Shown here: piece by piece, positions 1 through 8,165 of the stretch
Position numbering within the stretch: the first letter of the stretch is position 1
How the letters are laid out: every line of letters starts with the position of its first letter
Notes under the pieces: model-generated
What the model was told of the DNA's origin: nothing
Seen by the model: the letters and a program-made list of their open reading frames with translations, nothing else
The model's database searches: none
Translations under genes and position numbers: made by a program
DNA from: Dehalococcoidia bacterium
GTDB taxonomy: Bacteria > Chloroflexota > Dehalococcoidia > Lucifugimonadales > UBA3495
Direction: 5' to 3'
Assembly (NCBI GenBank): GCA_022450395.1
Contig: JAKUQE010000026.1
Coordinates: forward strand, 1-42,470
DNA: 42,470 bases

Positions 1-1
1 C

Positions 2-31
2 AACCCCGGCCGCATTGTGGGAGGCATGTAG
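2..31 (+). CDS. glcE: C-terminal tail of a FAD-linked oxidase, probably glycolate oxidase subunit GlcE (partial)
   Basis: Only the last nine codons are inside the window and they read NPGRIVGGM followed by TAG. An 'NPGR...G' ending is typical of the FAD-binding oxidase subunits of glycolate oxidase (GlcD/GlcE family). The next gene, 59 bases downstream on the same strand, is the iron-sulfur subunit, so a glcE or glcD identity fits the usual glcDEF order. The call rests on nine residues plus context; another FAD-linked oxidase is possible. Confidence 0.5.
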   Translation, partial: NPGRIVGGM

Positions 32-90
32 TCGCTGATCCAGAAGCCTCACCGCAGGCTGGCCACCCCGAGACCCCGGAGGCTCCCGCG

Positions 91-1401
91 ATGTCACGAG
101 GAGGATTCCGCGGCGAGGATATGCCCGCCGAAGCCGACATGTACCGTTGCGTACACTGCGGGCTGTGCCTCAGCGCCTGCCCCACCTACTCCGAGACGTC
201 CCTGGAAACCGAGTCGCCCCGGGGCCGCATCGCATTGATGAAAGCGGTGAACGAAGGCCGGGTTGGCATCAACTCCCTGGTGGTGTCTCACTGGGATCAA
301 TGCCTTCAGTGCCGTGCCTGCGAAGCCGTTTGCCCGTCTGGTGTGCCTTACGGCCGGATCATGGAGATGACCCGGGCTCAGGTCCTTTCTCAAGGGCAAC
401 AGTCGGCCCGGCTGAGATGGATCAGCCGCTTGTTCCTCAGGGCGGCGCTGCCCAATCCAAAACGGCTCCGTCTGGGGGCTCATTTCATTCGGGCTTACCA
501 ACGGATCGGTCTTCAGAGCCTGGTACGCAAAAGCCGGATCCTGCGATTATTGCCGGGACCATTGAGCCATCTGGAGGCTCAGATTCCCACGTTCGACGGA
601 CCGTTTTTCGGGCCGAGCAAAACCATATATCCGGCAACCTCGCCAAAGAAACTGACCGTGGGACTTCTTTCCGGCTGCGTTATGCCCCTGATGCAGGGCA
701 GCACGATGGCGGCCACGGTCCGCGTCCTTACCAGGAACGGATGCGACGTGGTCGTGCCCATGGGACAGGGCTGCTGCGGGGCCCTTAACCTTCACAGCGG
801 TGATCTGAAGATGGCGCGCCGGATGGCCCGTATAAACATTGACGTCTTCCTGGCTGCCGGGGTGGACCTGATCGTTACGTCTTCGGCCGGTTGCGGGTCC
901 AACATGAAGGAGTACCAGGACCTATTGGCGGACGACCCTGGCTACGCCGAGCCGGCGCGACGCTTCGCCGAGCTGACGCAGGACGTCACCGAAGTGCTGG
1001 TCGATCTTCCATTCGATCCACCGAAGGCGCCGTTGAACCGGAAAGTTACTTACCAGGATCCGTGTCACTTGGTTCACGCCCAGCGTATCTCATCTCAACC
1101 CCGCGCCATCCTAAATGCCATCCCTGGTTTGGAGTTGGTGGAGATGGAGGAGTCTTCAAAGTGCTGCGGTGGGGCGGGGATATATTCGGCGGCGCAGCCT
1201 GAATTGTCGGCCAAGATTCTCGGTACCAAGATGGGCCATATCGCCGCCACCGGCGCCAGCCAAGTGATCACTGCCAATCCTGGCTGCATGGTGCAGATCG
1301 AGCAGGGGCTTCGTCAGATGGGAACGCCGGCTAGGGTGCTCCACGTGGTGGATATTTTGGACGAAGCGTATCGGGAGGAGCAGCCGCCGGGGCGCTCTTA
1401 G
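91..1401 (+). CDS. glcF: Glycolate oxidase iron-sulfur subunit GlcF
   Basis: This is the iron-sulfur electron-transfer subunit of glycolate oxidase, which oxidises glycolate to glyoxylate with GlcD/GlcE. The N-terminus has two ferredoxin-type cysteine clusters, CVHCGLCLSACP (about residue 20) and CLQCRACEAVCP (about residue 71), each able to ligate a 4Fe-4S centre. The C-terminal half carries two CCG-type motifs, GCCGALN and KCCGGAG, as in the CCG domain family. Length is 436 residues, slightly longer than E. coli GlcF. ATG at 91 has a GGAGG eight bases upstream; a second ATG at 121 is a plausible alternative. The gene follows the glcE tail and overlaps the convergent aminotransferase gene by 4 bases. 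Related succinate/lactate-type CCG proteins are the main alternative. Confidence 0.88.
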   Translation: MSRGGFRGEDMPAEADMYRCVHCGLCLSACPTYSETSLETESPRGRIALMKAVNEGRVGINSLVVSHWDQCLQCRACEAVCPSGVPYGRIMEMTRAQVLSQGQQSARLRWISRLFLRAALPNPKRLRLGAHFIRAYQRIGLQSLVRKSRILRLLPGPLSHLEAQIPTFDGPFFGPSKTIYPATSPKKLTVGLLSGCVMPLMQGSTMAATVRVLTRNGCDVVVPMGQGCCGALNLHSGDLKMARRMARINIDVFLAAGVDLIVTSSAGCGSNMKEYQDLLADDPGYAEPARRFAELTQDVTEVLVDLPFDPPKAPLNRKVTYQDPCHLVHAQRISSQPRAILNAIPGLELVEMEESSKCCGGAGIYSAAQPELSAKILGTKMGHIAATGASQVITANPGCMVQIEQGLRQMGTPARVLHVVDILDEAYREEQPPGRS

Positions 1402-2597
1402 GTCGAACTGTCGAATGACGCCAGGTCTCGCTGGGCAGCGGACAGGCTGGCGCCGTGAGCCACTTCATAGCCTAGTCCTGAAAGCGTCAATTCCAGGGCC
1501 GACAGAAGAGAGAACACGTTAGTTTCCCTGGCCCCATCACCCATCAGGCCGATGCGCCAAGCCTTGCCGCGAAGGTCCCCCAGCCCGCCGCCAATCTCGA
1601 TGTTGTAATCGTTCAGCAACGTCCGCCGGACTGCCGCGTCATCTACTCCTTCAGGCACCACTGCGGTGGTTAAAGGATTGAGGCGGTACTCCGGGTCGGC
1701 CAGCAAAGCGATGCCCATCGCTTCTAGACCTGCCCTGAGGGCCGAGGCTACCCGGGCGTGGCGCTTGATGCGGGGCTCCAACCCTTCCTCCATCAACATC
1801 CTGAGGGCTTCCCGCAATGCGTAGGTCATGGATATGGGTGACGTGTGGTGATAGGCGCGAGTCTGGGACCAATAGGTTTCCAAGTCCTTCACGTTGAAGT
1901 AAAAGCTCTGCACTTGGGACTTGCGGGAGTTGATAACCTCCATGGCCCGTGGTCCAAAGCTGATGGGGGCCAATCCCGGAGGAGCGCCCAAGCATTTCTG
2001 GCTGGCGCCGTAGGCCACGTCGATGTCCCAATCGTCCATCCGTACGTCATGGCCACCTAGGGAGGTAACCACGTCCACGATTATCAGTGCCCCCTTGCGG
2101 TGGACCAGATCAACCATCTCTTGCAGGGGAGTCAACACGCCGGTGGAAGTTTCCGCGTGGACCATACCCACTGCCTTGACGTTGGGGTGTTTGTCCAGTT
2201 CGGCCGCCAGAGTGTCCAGGTCCGCGGGCTTGCCCCAGGGCGAGTCCACTATGTGAACTTCGGCCCCGCAACGCGCCGCGATATCGGCCAGCCTGTCTCC
2301 GAAGAAACCGTTGCGGCAGACGACCATGGTGTCCCCGCGCTCCAGGACGTTGGCGCAGGCGGCTTCCATGGCGCCGGTGCCGGTGGATGACAGGGGCAGG
2401 GTCATGAAATTCTCGGTGTGAAAGACCTCCCGGAGCATGTCCCCAACTTCGTCCATCACCTGGAAGAACTCCGGGTCCAAGTGGCCCACGACGGGAAGGG
2501 TCATGGCGTGGAGCACCCGGGGGTGGACGCTGCTGGGGCCGGGACCCAGTAAGAGTCTGGGGGATGGCTGTAATTCGTTTAGATAAGACCTATTCAC
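1398..2597 (-). CDS. PLP-dependent alanine/serine-glyoxylate aminotransferase family protein
   Basis: This is a fold-type I PLP aminotransferase of the alanine-glyoxylate/serine-glyoxylate/phosphoserine (class V) group, 399 residues. The start region LLGPGPSSVHPRVL and HLDPEF match the family signature. VDVVTSLGG carries the PLP-binding Asp, and YGASQKCLGAPPGL has the Schiff-base lysine near residue 201. It probably converts glyoxylate to glycine using alanine or serine. That fits the neighbouring glycolate oxidase, with which it overlaps tail to tail by 4 bases. The start codon is GTG, with GGAG about eight bases upstream. A 28-bp inverted repeat lies 26 bases before the start. The exact amino donor cannot be told from sequence. 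Confidence 0.85.
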   Translation of the reverse strand: MNRSYLNELQPSPRLLLGPGPSSVHPRVLHAMTLPVVGHLDPEFFQVMDEVGDMLREVFHTENFMTLPLSSTGTGAMEAACANVLERGDTMVVCRNGFFGDRLADIAARCGAEVHIVDSPWGKPADLDTLAAELDKHPNVKAVGMVHAETSTGVLTPLQEMVDLVHRKGALIIVDVVTSLGGHDVRMDDWDIDVAYGASQKCLGAPPGLAPISFGPRAMEVINSRKSQVQSFYFNVKDLETYWSQTRAYHHTSPISMTYALREALRMLMEEGLEPRIKRHARVASALRAGLEAMGIALLADPEYRLNPLTTAVVPEGVDDAAVRRTLLNDYNIEIGGGLGDLRGKAWRIGLMGDGARETNVFSLLSALELTLSGLGYEVAHGASLSAAQRDLASFDSST

Positions 2598-2622
2598 ACC
2601 GTTTCTCCACCTATTGGGATAT

Positions 2623-2650
2623 GGAATCAGTCGCGCTTTTGACTGATTCC
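2623..2650. promoter_or_regulatory. Perfect 10-bp inverted repeat upstream of the aminotransferase
   Basis: GGAATCAGTC at 2623-2632 is exactly repeated as the inverse GACTGATTCC at 2641-2650, separated by 8 bases. It sits 26 bases before the GTG start of the class V aminotransferase, inside the 214-bp gap. No T-run follows on the minus strand, so an operator or a 5'-UTR hairpin is more likely than a terminator. The regulator is unknown. Confidence 0.45.
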
Positions 2651-2811
2651 TTGATACAGCTTAGTCCACCACTGTTCGTTTGTCACTCCGGTGTGTCGCG
2701 TTTTAGGGCGAGTCTAGAGACAAACTGCCGTGTTGATCCGGCGCTGTTTTGGGCTCCTGAGCTTTGGGGCATCGTATTTGGGTGCATCGCCCGTTTTCGG
2801 GGGTGACAACC

Positions 2812-3609
2812 CTAAAGAACGGCCGAATTTCCGCCGTCGATGTTAACCGCGATGCCTGTTAGATAGCTGGCCCGGTCCGAGGCTAAGAAGGTTATAACGT
2901 CGCCCGCTTCCTCGGCTTCGCCCATCCGGCCCAGAGGGACTCCCCGGCCGCGTACCGATTCGGCCCAAACTTCCTCGATGGTCGCGTTGGCGTTAGCCGT
3001 CTGCATTCGGTCCAACCGTCTTTCCGCCTGGCCGCTCTTGATCAGGCCGATGCACACGGTCGTTACCAGGATATTGTCCTTGGCCAAGTCCCGCGAAAGT
3101 CCCTTGGTGATCGCTTGGCCCGCCGCTCGGGAGATGGAAGTGGGCATGGACGCCGCGCCGGGAGTCCGGCCGCCCAGGTTGGTGACGTTGATGATACGGC
3201 CCCCGCCCACTTTGCGCATCTCGGGGACCACCGAACGGATGAATCGGACCGCTCCCCAAACCTTCAGATCGAAGTCGAATTCCCACTCGTCATCGGTAAC
3301 TTCTTCGAATGACTTGGCCATGGAAGCTCCGGCATTGTTCACCAGAATGTCTACCCGCCCGAAATTGTCGAGGGCGGTCTTCACTACCCGATCGGCGATT
3401 TCGTGGTCGCTCACGTCTCCCACCACCGGAATCGCGATGCCTTCGGTGGCGGTCTTGATGTCCTGGCAGGCTTCATCCAGCACGTCCGCCCGCCGGGCTA
3501 CCAGAATCACTCGGGCCCCTTCTCTAGCCATGCTCAAGGCCGCCGCCTTGCCGATGCCGTAGCTGCCGCCGGTGATGATGGCGACTTTATCCTGCAATCC
3601 CATATCCAT
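2812..3609 (-). CDS. SDR family oxidoreductase with a degenerate catalytic motif
   Basis: This is a classical-length short-chain dehydrogenase/reductase, 265 residues. The Rossmann cofactor motif GGSYGIGKAA is at about residue 15 and NNAG at about residue 91. The C-terminus, with SYLTGIAVNIDGGNS, is typical of the family. At the site where family members carry YxxSK, this protein reads TSISR (within MPTSISRAAG), so the catalytic Tyr and Lys are replaced by Thr and Arg. It may have altered chemistry or be non-catalytic. The start ATG follows AAGGAG. It lies downstream of trpB on the same strand, but has a promoter-like sequence of its own in the 84-bp gap. Confidence 0.85.
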   Translation of the reverse strand: MDMGLQDKVAIITGGSYGIGKAAALSMAREGARVILVARRADVLDEACQDIKTATEGIAIPVVGDVSDHEIADRVVKTALDNFGRVDILVNNAGASMAKSFEEVTDDEWEFDFDLKVWGAVRFIRSVVPEMRKVGGGRIINVTNLGGRTPGAASMPTSISRAAGQAITKGLSRDLAKDNILVTTVCIGLIKSGQAERRLDRMQTANANATIEEVWAESVRGRGVPLGRMGEAEEAGDVITFLASDRASYLTGIAVNIDGGNSAVL

Positions 3610-3644
3610 GATCCAAACTCCTTATGTGACGAATCAAGTTGAGC

Positions 3645-3680
3645 GGGGCACATTATAACAATATGCCCCGTCCCGTCCAA
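3645..3680 (-). promoter_or_regulatory. Putative sigma-70 promoter with inverted repeat for the SDR gene
   Basis: On the minus strand a consensus TATAAT (3657-3652) lies 17 bases downstream of a weaker -35 candidate, TTGGAC (3680-3675). The -10 box is enclosed by an inverted repeat, GGGGCA (3669-3664) and TGCCCC (3650-3645), which could be an operator. Transcription would start about 35 bases before the SDR gene. The same repeat could act as a weak 3' hairpin for trpB, but no U-run follows it. Confidence 0.45.
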
Positions 3681-3693
3681 CCGTGGGTTCTTT

Positions 3694-4902
3694 TTATATC
3701 TCTATCCCACTGGCTTTGGCCACTATATCGATGTCTTTGTCGCCCCGTCCGCTGAGACACACCAGGATGATGTGGTCTTGGCTAAGTTCCCCGGCCAATT
3801 GGCTGGCGTAGTAGATAGCGTGGGAAGACTCCAGGGCCGGAATGATTCCCTCGGTGCGGCACAGGAGGTGGAATCCCTCCAAGGCCTGGGAGTCGGTGAC
3901 CTCCGAATATTCGGCCCGGCCCGAATCTTTAAGGTAGCTGTGCTCCGGTCCGACTCCGGGATAGTCCAATCCGGCGGAGATACTGTGGGTCTCGTTAACT
4001 TGGCCATGCTCGTCCTGGAGCAAGTAGGACATGGAGCCGTGCAGCACGCCGGTCCGGCCGGCGGTAAGGGTAGCCGAGTGCTTTTTGCTGTCGATCCCTT
4101 CTCCGCCAGCCTCTACTCCACGTAGTTTTACTCCCTCATCACCGACGAAGGGATGGAAGGTCCCGATGGCGTTGCTGCCTCCTCCGACACAGGCCACAAC
4201 GTAGTCCGGCAAGTGTCCGGCGGCTTCCAACACCTGGCTCCTCGCCTCGCGGCCTATCACCAATTGAAAGTCCCGAACCAGCATGGGGTAAGGATGAGGA
4301 CCGACCACGCTGCCGATAAGATAGTGGGTGGTGTCGACGTTGGTGACCCAGTCTCGGATGGCCTCGTTTATGGCGTCTTTCAACGTCCGGGTGCCCGACC
4401 CCACGGAGATTACCTCGGCCTCCAGCAGCCGCATCCGGTAGACGTTCAGAGACTGCCTCCGGATGTCTTCCTCTCCCATGTAGACGATACATTCCAGTCC
4501 CAGCATGGCGCAGGCGGTGGCCGCGGCCACTCCGTGCTGCCCCGCGCCGGTTTCGGCGATGATCCGCTGTTTTCCCATGTGTTGGGCCAAGAGGGCCTGA
4601 CCCAGGGCGTTGTTTATCTTGTGAGCGCCGGTGTGGGCCAGGTCTTCCCGCTTCAGGTATATACGGGCGCCGCCGCAGTGGCGGCTCAAGTTCTCGGCGT
4701 GATACAGAGGAGTTGGCCGGCCGGCGTAGGTACGAAGCAGATGTCCCAGCCGGTCCTGGAACTCCTGATCTTCTTTGACCTCCCGGTAGGCCGTTTCCAG
4801 CTCTTCCAGGGCGGCCATCAACGTCTCCGGAACGAACTTCCCGCCAAAGTCCCCAAAGCGGCCCCTTTCGTCGGGCAGGCTTGTCTGATTTTCTACGACC
4901 AT
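3694..4902 (-). CDS. trpB: Tryptophan synthase beta chain
   Basis: TrpB condenses indole and serine to tryptophan with PLP. The protein is 402 residues, the normal length. It begins with [29 protein letters not shown] holds the PLP lysine (about residue 93), [10 protein letters not shown] follows, and [10 protein letters not shown] is the phosphate-binding loop. The ATG is preceded by GAGGT at seven bases. This is the last tryptophan gene of the operon; 44 bases separate it from trpF. The alpha subunit gene, which usually follows directly, is not here. This is a TrpB1-type sequence that normally works with TrpA, so trpA is presumably elsewhere in the genome. Confidence 0.97.
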   Translation of the reverse strand: MVVENQTSLPDERGRFGDFGGKFVPETLMAALEELETAYREVKEDQEFQDRLGHLLRTYAGRPTPLYHAENLSRHCGGARIYLKREDLAHTGAHKINNALGQALLAQHMGKQRIIAETGAGQHGVAAATACAMLGLECIVYMGEEDIRRQSLNVYRMRLLEAEVISVGSGTRTLKDAINEAIRDWVTNVDTTHYLIGSVVGPHPYPMLVRDFQLVIGREARSQVLEAAGHLPDYVVACVGGGSNAIGTFHPFVGDEGVKLRGVEAGGEGIDSKKHSATLTAGRTGVLHGSMSYLLQDEHGQVNETHSISAGLDYPGVGPEHSYLKDSGRAEYSEVTDSQALEGFHLLCRTEGIIPALESSHAIYYASQLAGELSQDHIILVCLSGRGDKDIDIVAKASGIEI

Positions 4903-4946
4903 TGGAATACCTCGGGTTTTAGCTTTCGGCTATCAGCGGTCAGCCT

Positions 4947-5627
4947 TCAGCTCTTTAAGACTGAGCGCTGCTTTGCGATGGATATGAAGTCCCTCATTTT
5001 ATCGTGGTCTTTGTTTCCGTTGGTTTCTACACCGCTGGACACGTCAACGCCCCAGGGTCCCACGGTGGTCACGGCCTCGGCCACGTTGTCCGGAGACAGT
5101 CCTCCGGCCAGGATGAACGAGTTTCCTGACTCGGCCACGGCGGCGGCGATGCTCCAGTCGAAGCTCTCTCCGGTCCCTCCCTGTAATCCCTCGACCAGCC
5201 GGTCTAGGGTGACCAGGAAGCCGCTCTCCCGGTAGGATGTCATCTTCTTGACCAGTTCTCTATGGGGCTCTGGAGACGACGGCGACTGGGGGACGTGCAC
5301 CACCTTGATCACTTCGGCTTTAGTATCGCTGCAATAGTCCAGGGATTCGGTCCCGCACAGTTGGGCCATGTCCAAGTTGCAGGTCTCGATGGTGTGGATC
5401 ACTTCTTCAAGAGGCTGGTCGGCGAATAGCCCCACTACCCTGGGAATTTCGCCTGGACCACTCTTTAGGCCTTCGACCAATTTTCGGGCTTCATCCAATT
5501 CCAATCGCCGGCGCCGGCCGGGAACGAACACCAAACCGATAAAGTCGGCGCCGGCCTGGGCGGCCACTTGAGCGTCAGAGAGCGTCCGTATGCCGCAGAT
5601 CTTGACCTTGGTTACGGCTTGGGTCAT
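4947..5627 (-). CDS. trpF: Phosphoribosylanthranilate isomerase
   Basis: TrpF isomerises phosphoribosylanthranilate to CdRP, the fourth step to tryptophan. The chosen start, MTQAVTKVKICGIR, gives 226 residues, the usual size, and begins with the diagnostic KICGI strand carrying the catalytic Cys. GADFIGLVF and the late ILAGGLSPDNV phosphate loop are also present. The ATG overlaps the trpC stop as ATGA, implying translational coupling. The reading frame stays open about 35 codons further upstream inside trpC, but that extension has no family similarity. Confidence 0.94.
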   Translation of the reverse strand: MTQAVTKVKICGIRTLSDAQVAAQAGADFIGLVFVPGRRRRLELDEARKLVEGLKSGPGEIPRVVGLFADQPLEEVIHTIETCNLDMAQLCGTESLDYCSDTKAEVIKVVHVPQSPSSPEPHRELVKKMTSYRESGFLVTLDRLVEGLQGGTGESFDWSIAAAVAESGNSFILAGGLSPDNVAEAVTTVGPWGVDVSSGVETNGNKDHDKMRDFISIAKQRSVLKS

Positions 5628-6430
5628 GGCTTTGCCGGCGAGACGGCCTGGCCCGCCAGCTCCCGGACTTTTCCGGCGACATCGTCTGACGTAACCAGGG
5701 CTTCTCCCACCAAGACCGCGTTGACGCCGCACCCGGCCAGTTGCGTTAAGTGATCTGGCTGATGGATACCGCTCTCGCTGACGACGATTTTCCCCTTGGG
5801 CGCCAGGGGCGCCAAACGCTCGGTCACCGCCAGGTCGGTTTTGAAAGTGCGGAGATCCCGGTTGTTGATGCCGATGATTCCGGCCCCGGCGTTGGCCGCG
5901 ATCTCCATCTCTTGTTCGTCGTGGACCTCTACAAGACAGTCCATGCCCAGTTCCGACGCTATCTCCAGGTATTCGTTTATCTGTGACGGTGACAAGATGG
6001 CCACGATGAGCAGTATGGCGTCGGCTCCAGCGGCCCTGGCTTCGTAGACCTGGTATGGGTCGAAAATGAAGTCTTTGCGCAACACCGGGGCGGTTCGGGA
6101 AGCTCCGGCGTGTTTGATCTGGGCTATGTGCTCCAACTCGCCCTGAAACCGAGGGTCAGTAAGCACCGAGATAGCCGCCGCTCCGTTGCTGGAGTAGATG
6201 TCCGCCAGCTCCACCGGGTCGAAGTTGGGGCGAAGCAGCCCCCGGGACGGCGAGGCTTTCTTGACCTCGGCGATGAGTTGAACCCCCCCAGCCCCCAACG
6301 GCTCCGCCAACGACAAGGCTTTCGGTTGGGCGGCGATGGTTTTCTTCAGATCGGCCAAGGATACGGCCAACTTTTGTTGGGCCAGTTCCTGGGTCTTAGC
6401 GGCTACAATTTCGTCAAGGATGTTAGGCAT
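5624..6430 (-). CDS. trpC: Indole-3-glycerol phosphate synthase
   Basis: TrpC closes the indole ring of CdRP to give indole-3-glycerol phosphate. The protein is 268 residues. It starts MPNILDEIVAAK, then has LIAEVKKASPSRG (substrate phosphate and catalytic Lys region), VLRKDFIFDPYQV, GINNRDLRTF and VSESGI, all classical family motifs of the beta/alpha barrel. Its ATG directly abuts the stop codon of the upstream DUF2283 gene with no spacer, and its own stop overlaps trpF. Its translation therefore probably depends on ribosomes arriving from the small upstream gene. Confidence 0.97.
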   Translation of the reverse strand: MPNILDEIVAAKTQELAQQKLAVSLADLKKTIAAQPKALSLAEPLGAGGVQLIAEVKKASPSRGLLRPNFDPVELADIYSSNGAAAISVLTDPRFQGELEHIAQIKHAGASRTAPVLRKDFIFDPYQVYEARAAGADAILLIVAILSPSQINEYLEIASELGMDCLVEVHDEQEMEIAANAGAGIIGINNRDLRTFKTDLAVTERLAPLAPKGKIVVSESGIHQPDHLTQLAGCGVNAVLVGEALVTSDDVAGKVRELAGQAVSPAKP

Positions 6431-6637
6431 TTATGGAAGCGTAACCTCCGATTCTTCAATCAGGCTGGTTATTGAGCTAAAAAGGAAATCGCGGGCTCCC
6501 TGAATCTCTAGTAATACGGGCTTCCCCTGTTTAGAGAAATGGGTGATTATGCCCTCGCTCTCCTCGGCATGATCGAAGGGATCGTCCGAAAGCCGTATCG
6601 AAAGTATGTCCACGTCCCGGCTATATTTAACTTTCAT
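6431..6637 (-). CDS. DUF2283 small protein, pair A
   Basis: A small protein of 68 residues from MKVKYSRDVDILSIRL, matching the start of DUF2283 proteins (short beta-rich proteins that begin MxVxYDxxxDxLYI). An in-frame ATG at 6658 would add seven residues, but the family normally begins at this MKVKY. It overlaps the upstream DUF4258 gene by 11 bases and ends immediately before the trpC ATG. DUF2283 and DUF4258 genes often occur as pairs and are suspected toxin-antitoxin-like modules; I infer an antitoxin-like or partner role, with no direct evidence. The region looks more AT-rich than the trp genes around it. Confidence 0.75.
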   Translation of the reverse strand: MKVKYSRDVDILSIRLSDDPFDHAEESEGIITHFSKQGKPVLLEIQGARDFLFSSITSLIEESEVTLP

Positions 6638-6890
6638 ATCTGCTACGCCTTCCAGCATATAAAGTCACCACTGTAATCACGTTTGTCTCTTCATATGCCA
6701 CCCTGATGATGTGTTCATCATCAAGGGCTGCTTGCGCGATCAATCGCCCAGAAAATCCGGGTACAATTTGTTGGGGCTGGTGTAATGCGCTGACTATCGA
6801 ATCCTCCGAATCCTCGTCTACAATGAATCCTTGGTTTTGGATTAGCTTAAGTTTATCTCTTGCGTGGGCAGTCCACTGTACCGGTTTCAC
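6627..6890 (-). CDS. DUF4258 small protein, pair A (toxin-like)
   Basis: An 87-residue protein containing WTAHARDKLKL, then LIAQAALDDEHIIRVAYEE and VVTLYAGRRSRY. This fits DUF4258: an N-terminal HA..R helix and a terminal beta hairpin with basic residues, distantly like RelE/BrnT-type toxins. Translation starts at GTG, which overlaps the trpD stop as GTGA, so it is coupled to trpD. It precedes the DUF2283 gene. Activity as an RNase toxin is inference. It is diverged from the second copy at 8162-8416, so a recent tandem duplication is unlikely. Confidence 0.72.
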   Translation of the reverse strand: MKPVQWTAHARDKLKLIQNQGFIVDEDSEDSIVSALHQPQQIVPGFSGRLIAQAALDDEHIIRVAYEETNVITVVTLYAGRRSRYES

Positions 6891-7912
6891 GTGGCATGTT
6901 GTCTCAACCGCTGGGTCACCTCAATCATCTGATCCAGCTTGGCAATAGCGGCTCCGCTGTCGATGATTCCGGCCGACATCTCGACTCCCTGGCGTATGGT
7001 TTCCGCCTTGTCGCCGACCATCAGGACGCCGGCGCTGTTAAGCAGCACCATGTCCCGGACCGGCCCCTGCTCTCCTTGGAAGAGCCTCCGCATGGTGGCG
7101 GCGTTTTCTTCTTTGCTCCCTCCGCGGATGGCCTCTATCGGTGTCTCGGGCAGGCCGGTGTCCTCCACCCGTAGAGTCCACTCCTCAACCTGTCCTCCCC
7201 GTACTTCCCATACGGAGGTATCGCCTGAAAGGGAAATCTCGTCCAATCCCCCGGCGCCGTGAACGATCATGGCGTGGTGGGAACCCAAGAGCCCCAGAAC
7301 CTCGGCCATGATTCCGCCAAGCTCCGGGAAAGCCACGCCTAGTAGCTGAGTCTGGGCTCCCGCCGGGTTGGTCAACGGACCCAGGATATTGAAAACGGTA
7401 CGGATCCCGATCTCCCGGCGCACTGGGCCGGCGTGACGCATGGCCGGGTGGAAGGCCGGAGCGAACATGAACCCGACGCCCACTTCGTTGATACACTGGG
7501 CCACCGAGACCGGTGAGAGCTCGATCTGGACTCCCAAGGCCTCCAGGACGTCGGCGCTGCCGCAGGACCCCGAGGCGGCCCGATTACCGTGCTTGGCTAC
7601 CTTGAGCCCCGCGCCCGCCGCGATAAATGCGGTGGCGGTGGAAATGTTGAAAGTGTTCTTGCCGTCGCCTCCGGTGCCGACGGTGTCTACCAGTTCGCCG
7701 TCCACCTCCACTCTCAGGGCCATCTCCCGCATCACCCTGGCCATGCCGGCGATCTCCTGGGTGGTCTCTCCCTTCAAAGCCAGGGCGGTTAAAAACGCGC
7801 CCAGTTGGGCCGGCGTGGCCTCACCCTCCATGATCTCCCGCATCACCGAGGACGCCTCTTCCATGGTGAGTGACTGGCCGGAAACGACTGCGGCGATGGA
7901 CTCTCTGATCAT
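6887..7912 (-). CDS. trpD: Anthranilate phosphoribosyltransferase
   Basis: TrpD transfers phosphoribose from PRPP to anthranilate. The protein is 341 residues. The PRPP-binding loop VDTVGTGGDGKNTFNIST is near residue 80 and KHGNRAASGSCGSADVLEALG follows near residue 106. FMFAPAFHPAM, the anthranilate-site region, and FNILGPLTNPAG are also conserved. ATG is preceded by GGAG. It lies between two DUF4258/DUF2283 pairs: 55 bases after pair B, and its stop overlaps the start of pair A. Confidence 0.97.
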   Translation of the reverse strand: MIRESIAAVVSGQSLTMEEASSVMREIMEGEATPAQLGAFLTALALKGETTQEIAGMARVMREMALRVEVDGELVDTVGTGGDGKNTFNISTATAFIAAGAGLKVAKHGNRAASGSCGSADVLEALGVQIELSPVSVAQCINEVGVGFMFAPAFHPAMRHAGPVRREIGIRTVFNILGPLTNPAGAQTQLLGVAFPELGGIMAEVLGLLGSHHAMIVHGAGGLDEISLSGDTSVWEVRGGQVEEWTLRVEDTGLPETPIEAIRGGSKEENAATMRRLFQGEQGPVRDMVLLNSAGVLMVGDKAETIRQGVEMSAGIIDSGAAIAKLDQMIEVTQRLRQHAT

Positions 7913-7967
7913 TTATTCGGCTCCCTGAATCAAGCGAGTCGGCGCCAAAGCCAGTTCACCGGTTGCA

Positions 7968-8165
7968 CTAAGTTTCAATTTGAAGCATCCGGAGTTGCTC
8001 AGCAGGTACCCGTTCGCTTAGATTAAGAATCTCAACACCGACCACTTTCCCTTCGGCGTTGAAGTCCAAAATAACGCCGGGTTTCACCTCTTCCGATTCT
8101 CCGATCTCGGAATCGTCAAGCCGGAGATACAGCGCGTCGCAGTCTTTGTCTAATCTGAGTCTCAT
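7968..8165 (-). CDS. DUF2283 small protein, pair B
   Basis: A 65-residue protein, MRLRLDKDCDALYLRLDD followed by EVKPGVILDFNAEGKVVGVEILNLS. This is a textbook DUF2283 sequence. Its ATG overlaps the stop of the DUF4258 gene (ATGA). It has the same partner order and strand as pair A on the other side of trpD, but a clearly different sequence. Function is unknown; a regulatory or antitoxin-like partner role is inferred from the pairing. Confidence 0.82.
   Translation of the reverse strand: MRLRLDKDCDALYLRLDDSEIGESEEVKPGVILDFNAEGKVVGVEILNLSERVPAEQLRMLQIET

Noticed and set aside
5628-5732. Longer trpF with 35 extra N-terminal residues.
   Set aside because: It would lie inside trpC, is Arg/Gly-rich, and the KICGI motif that begins the family directly follows the ATG at 5627, which overlaps the trpC stop.
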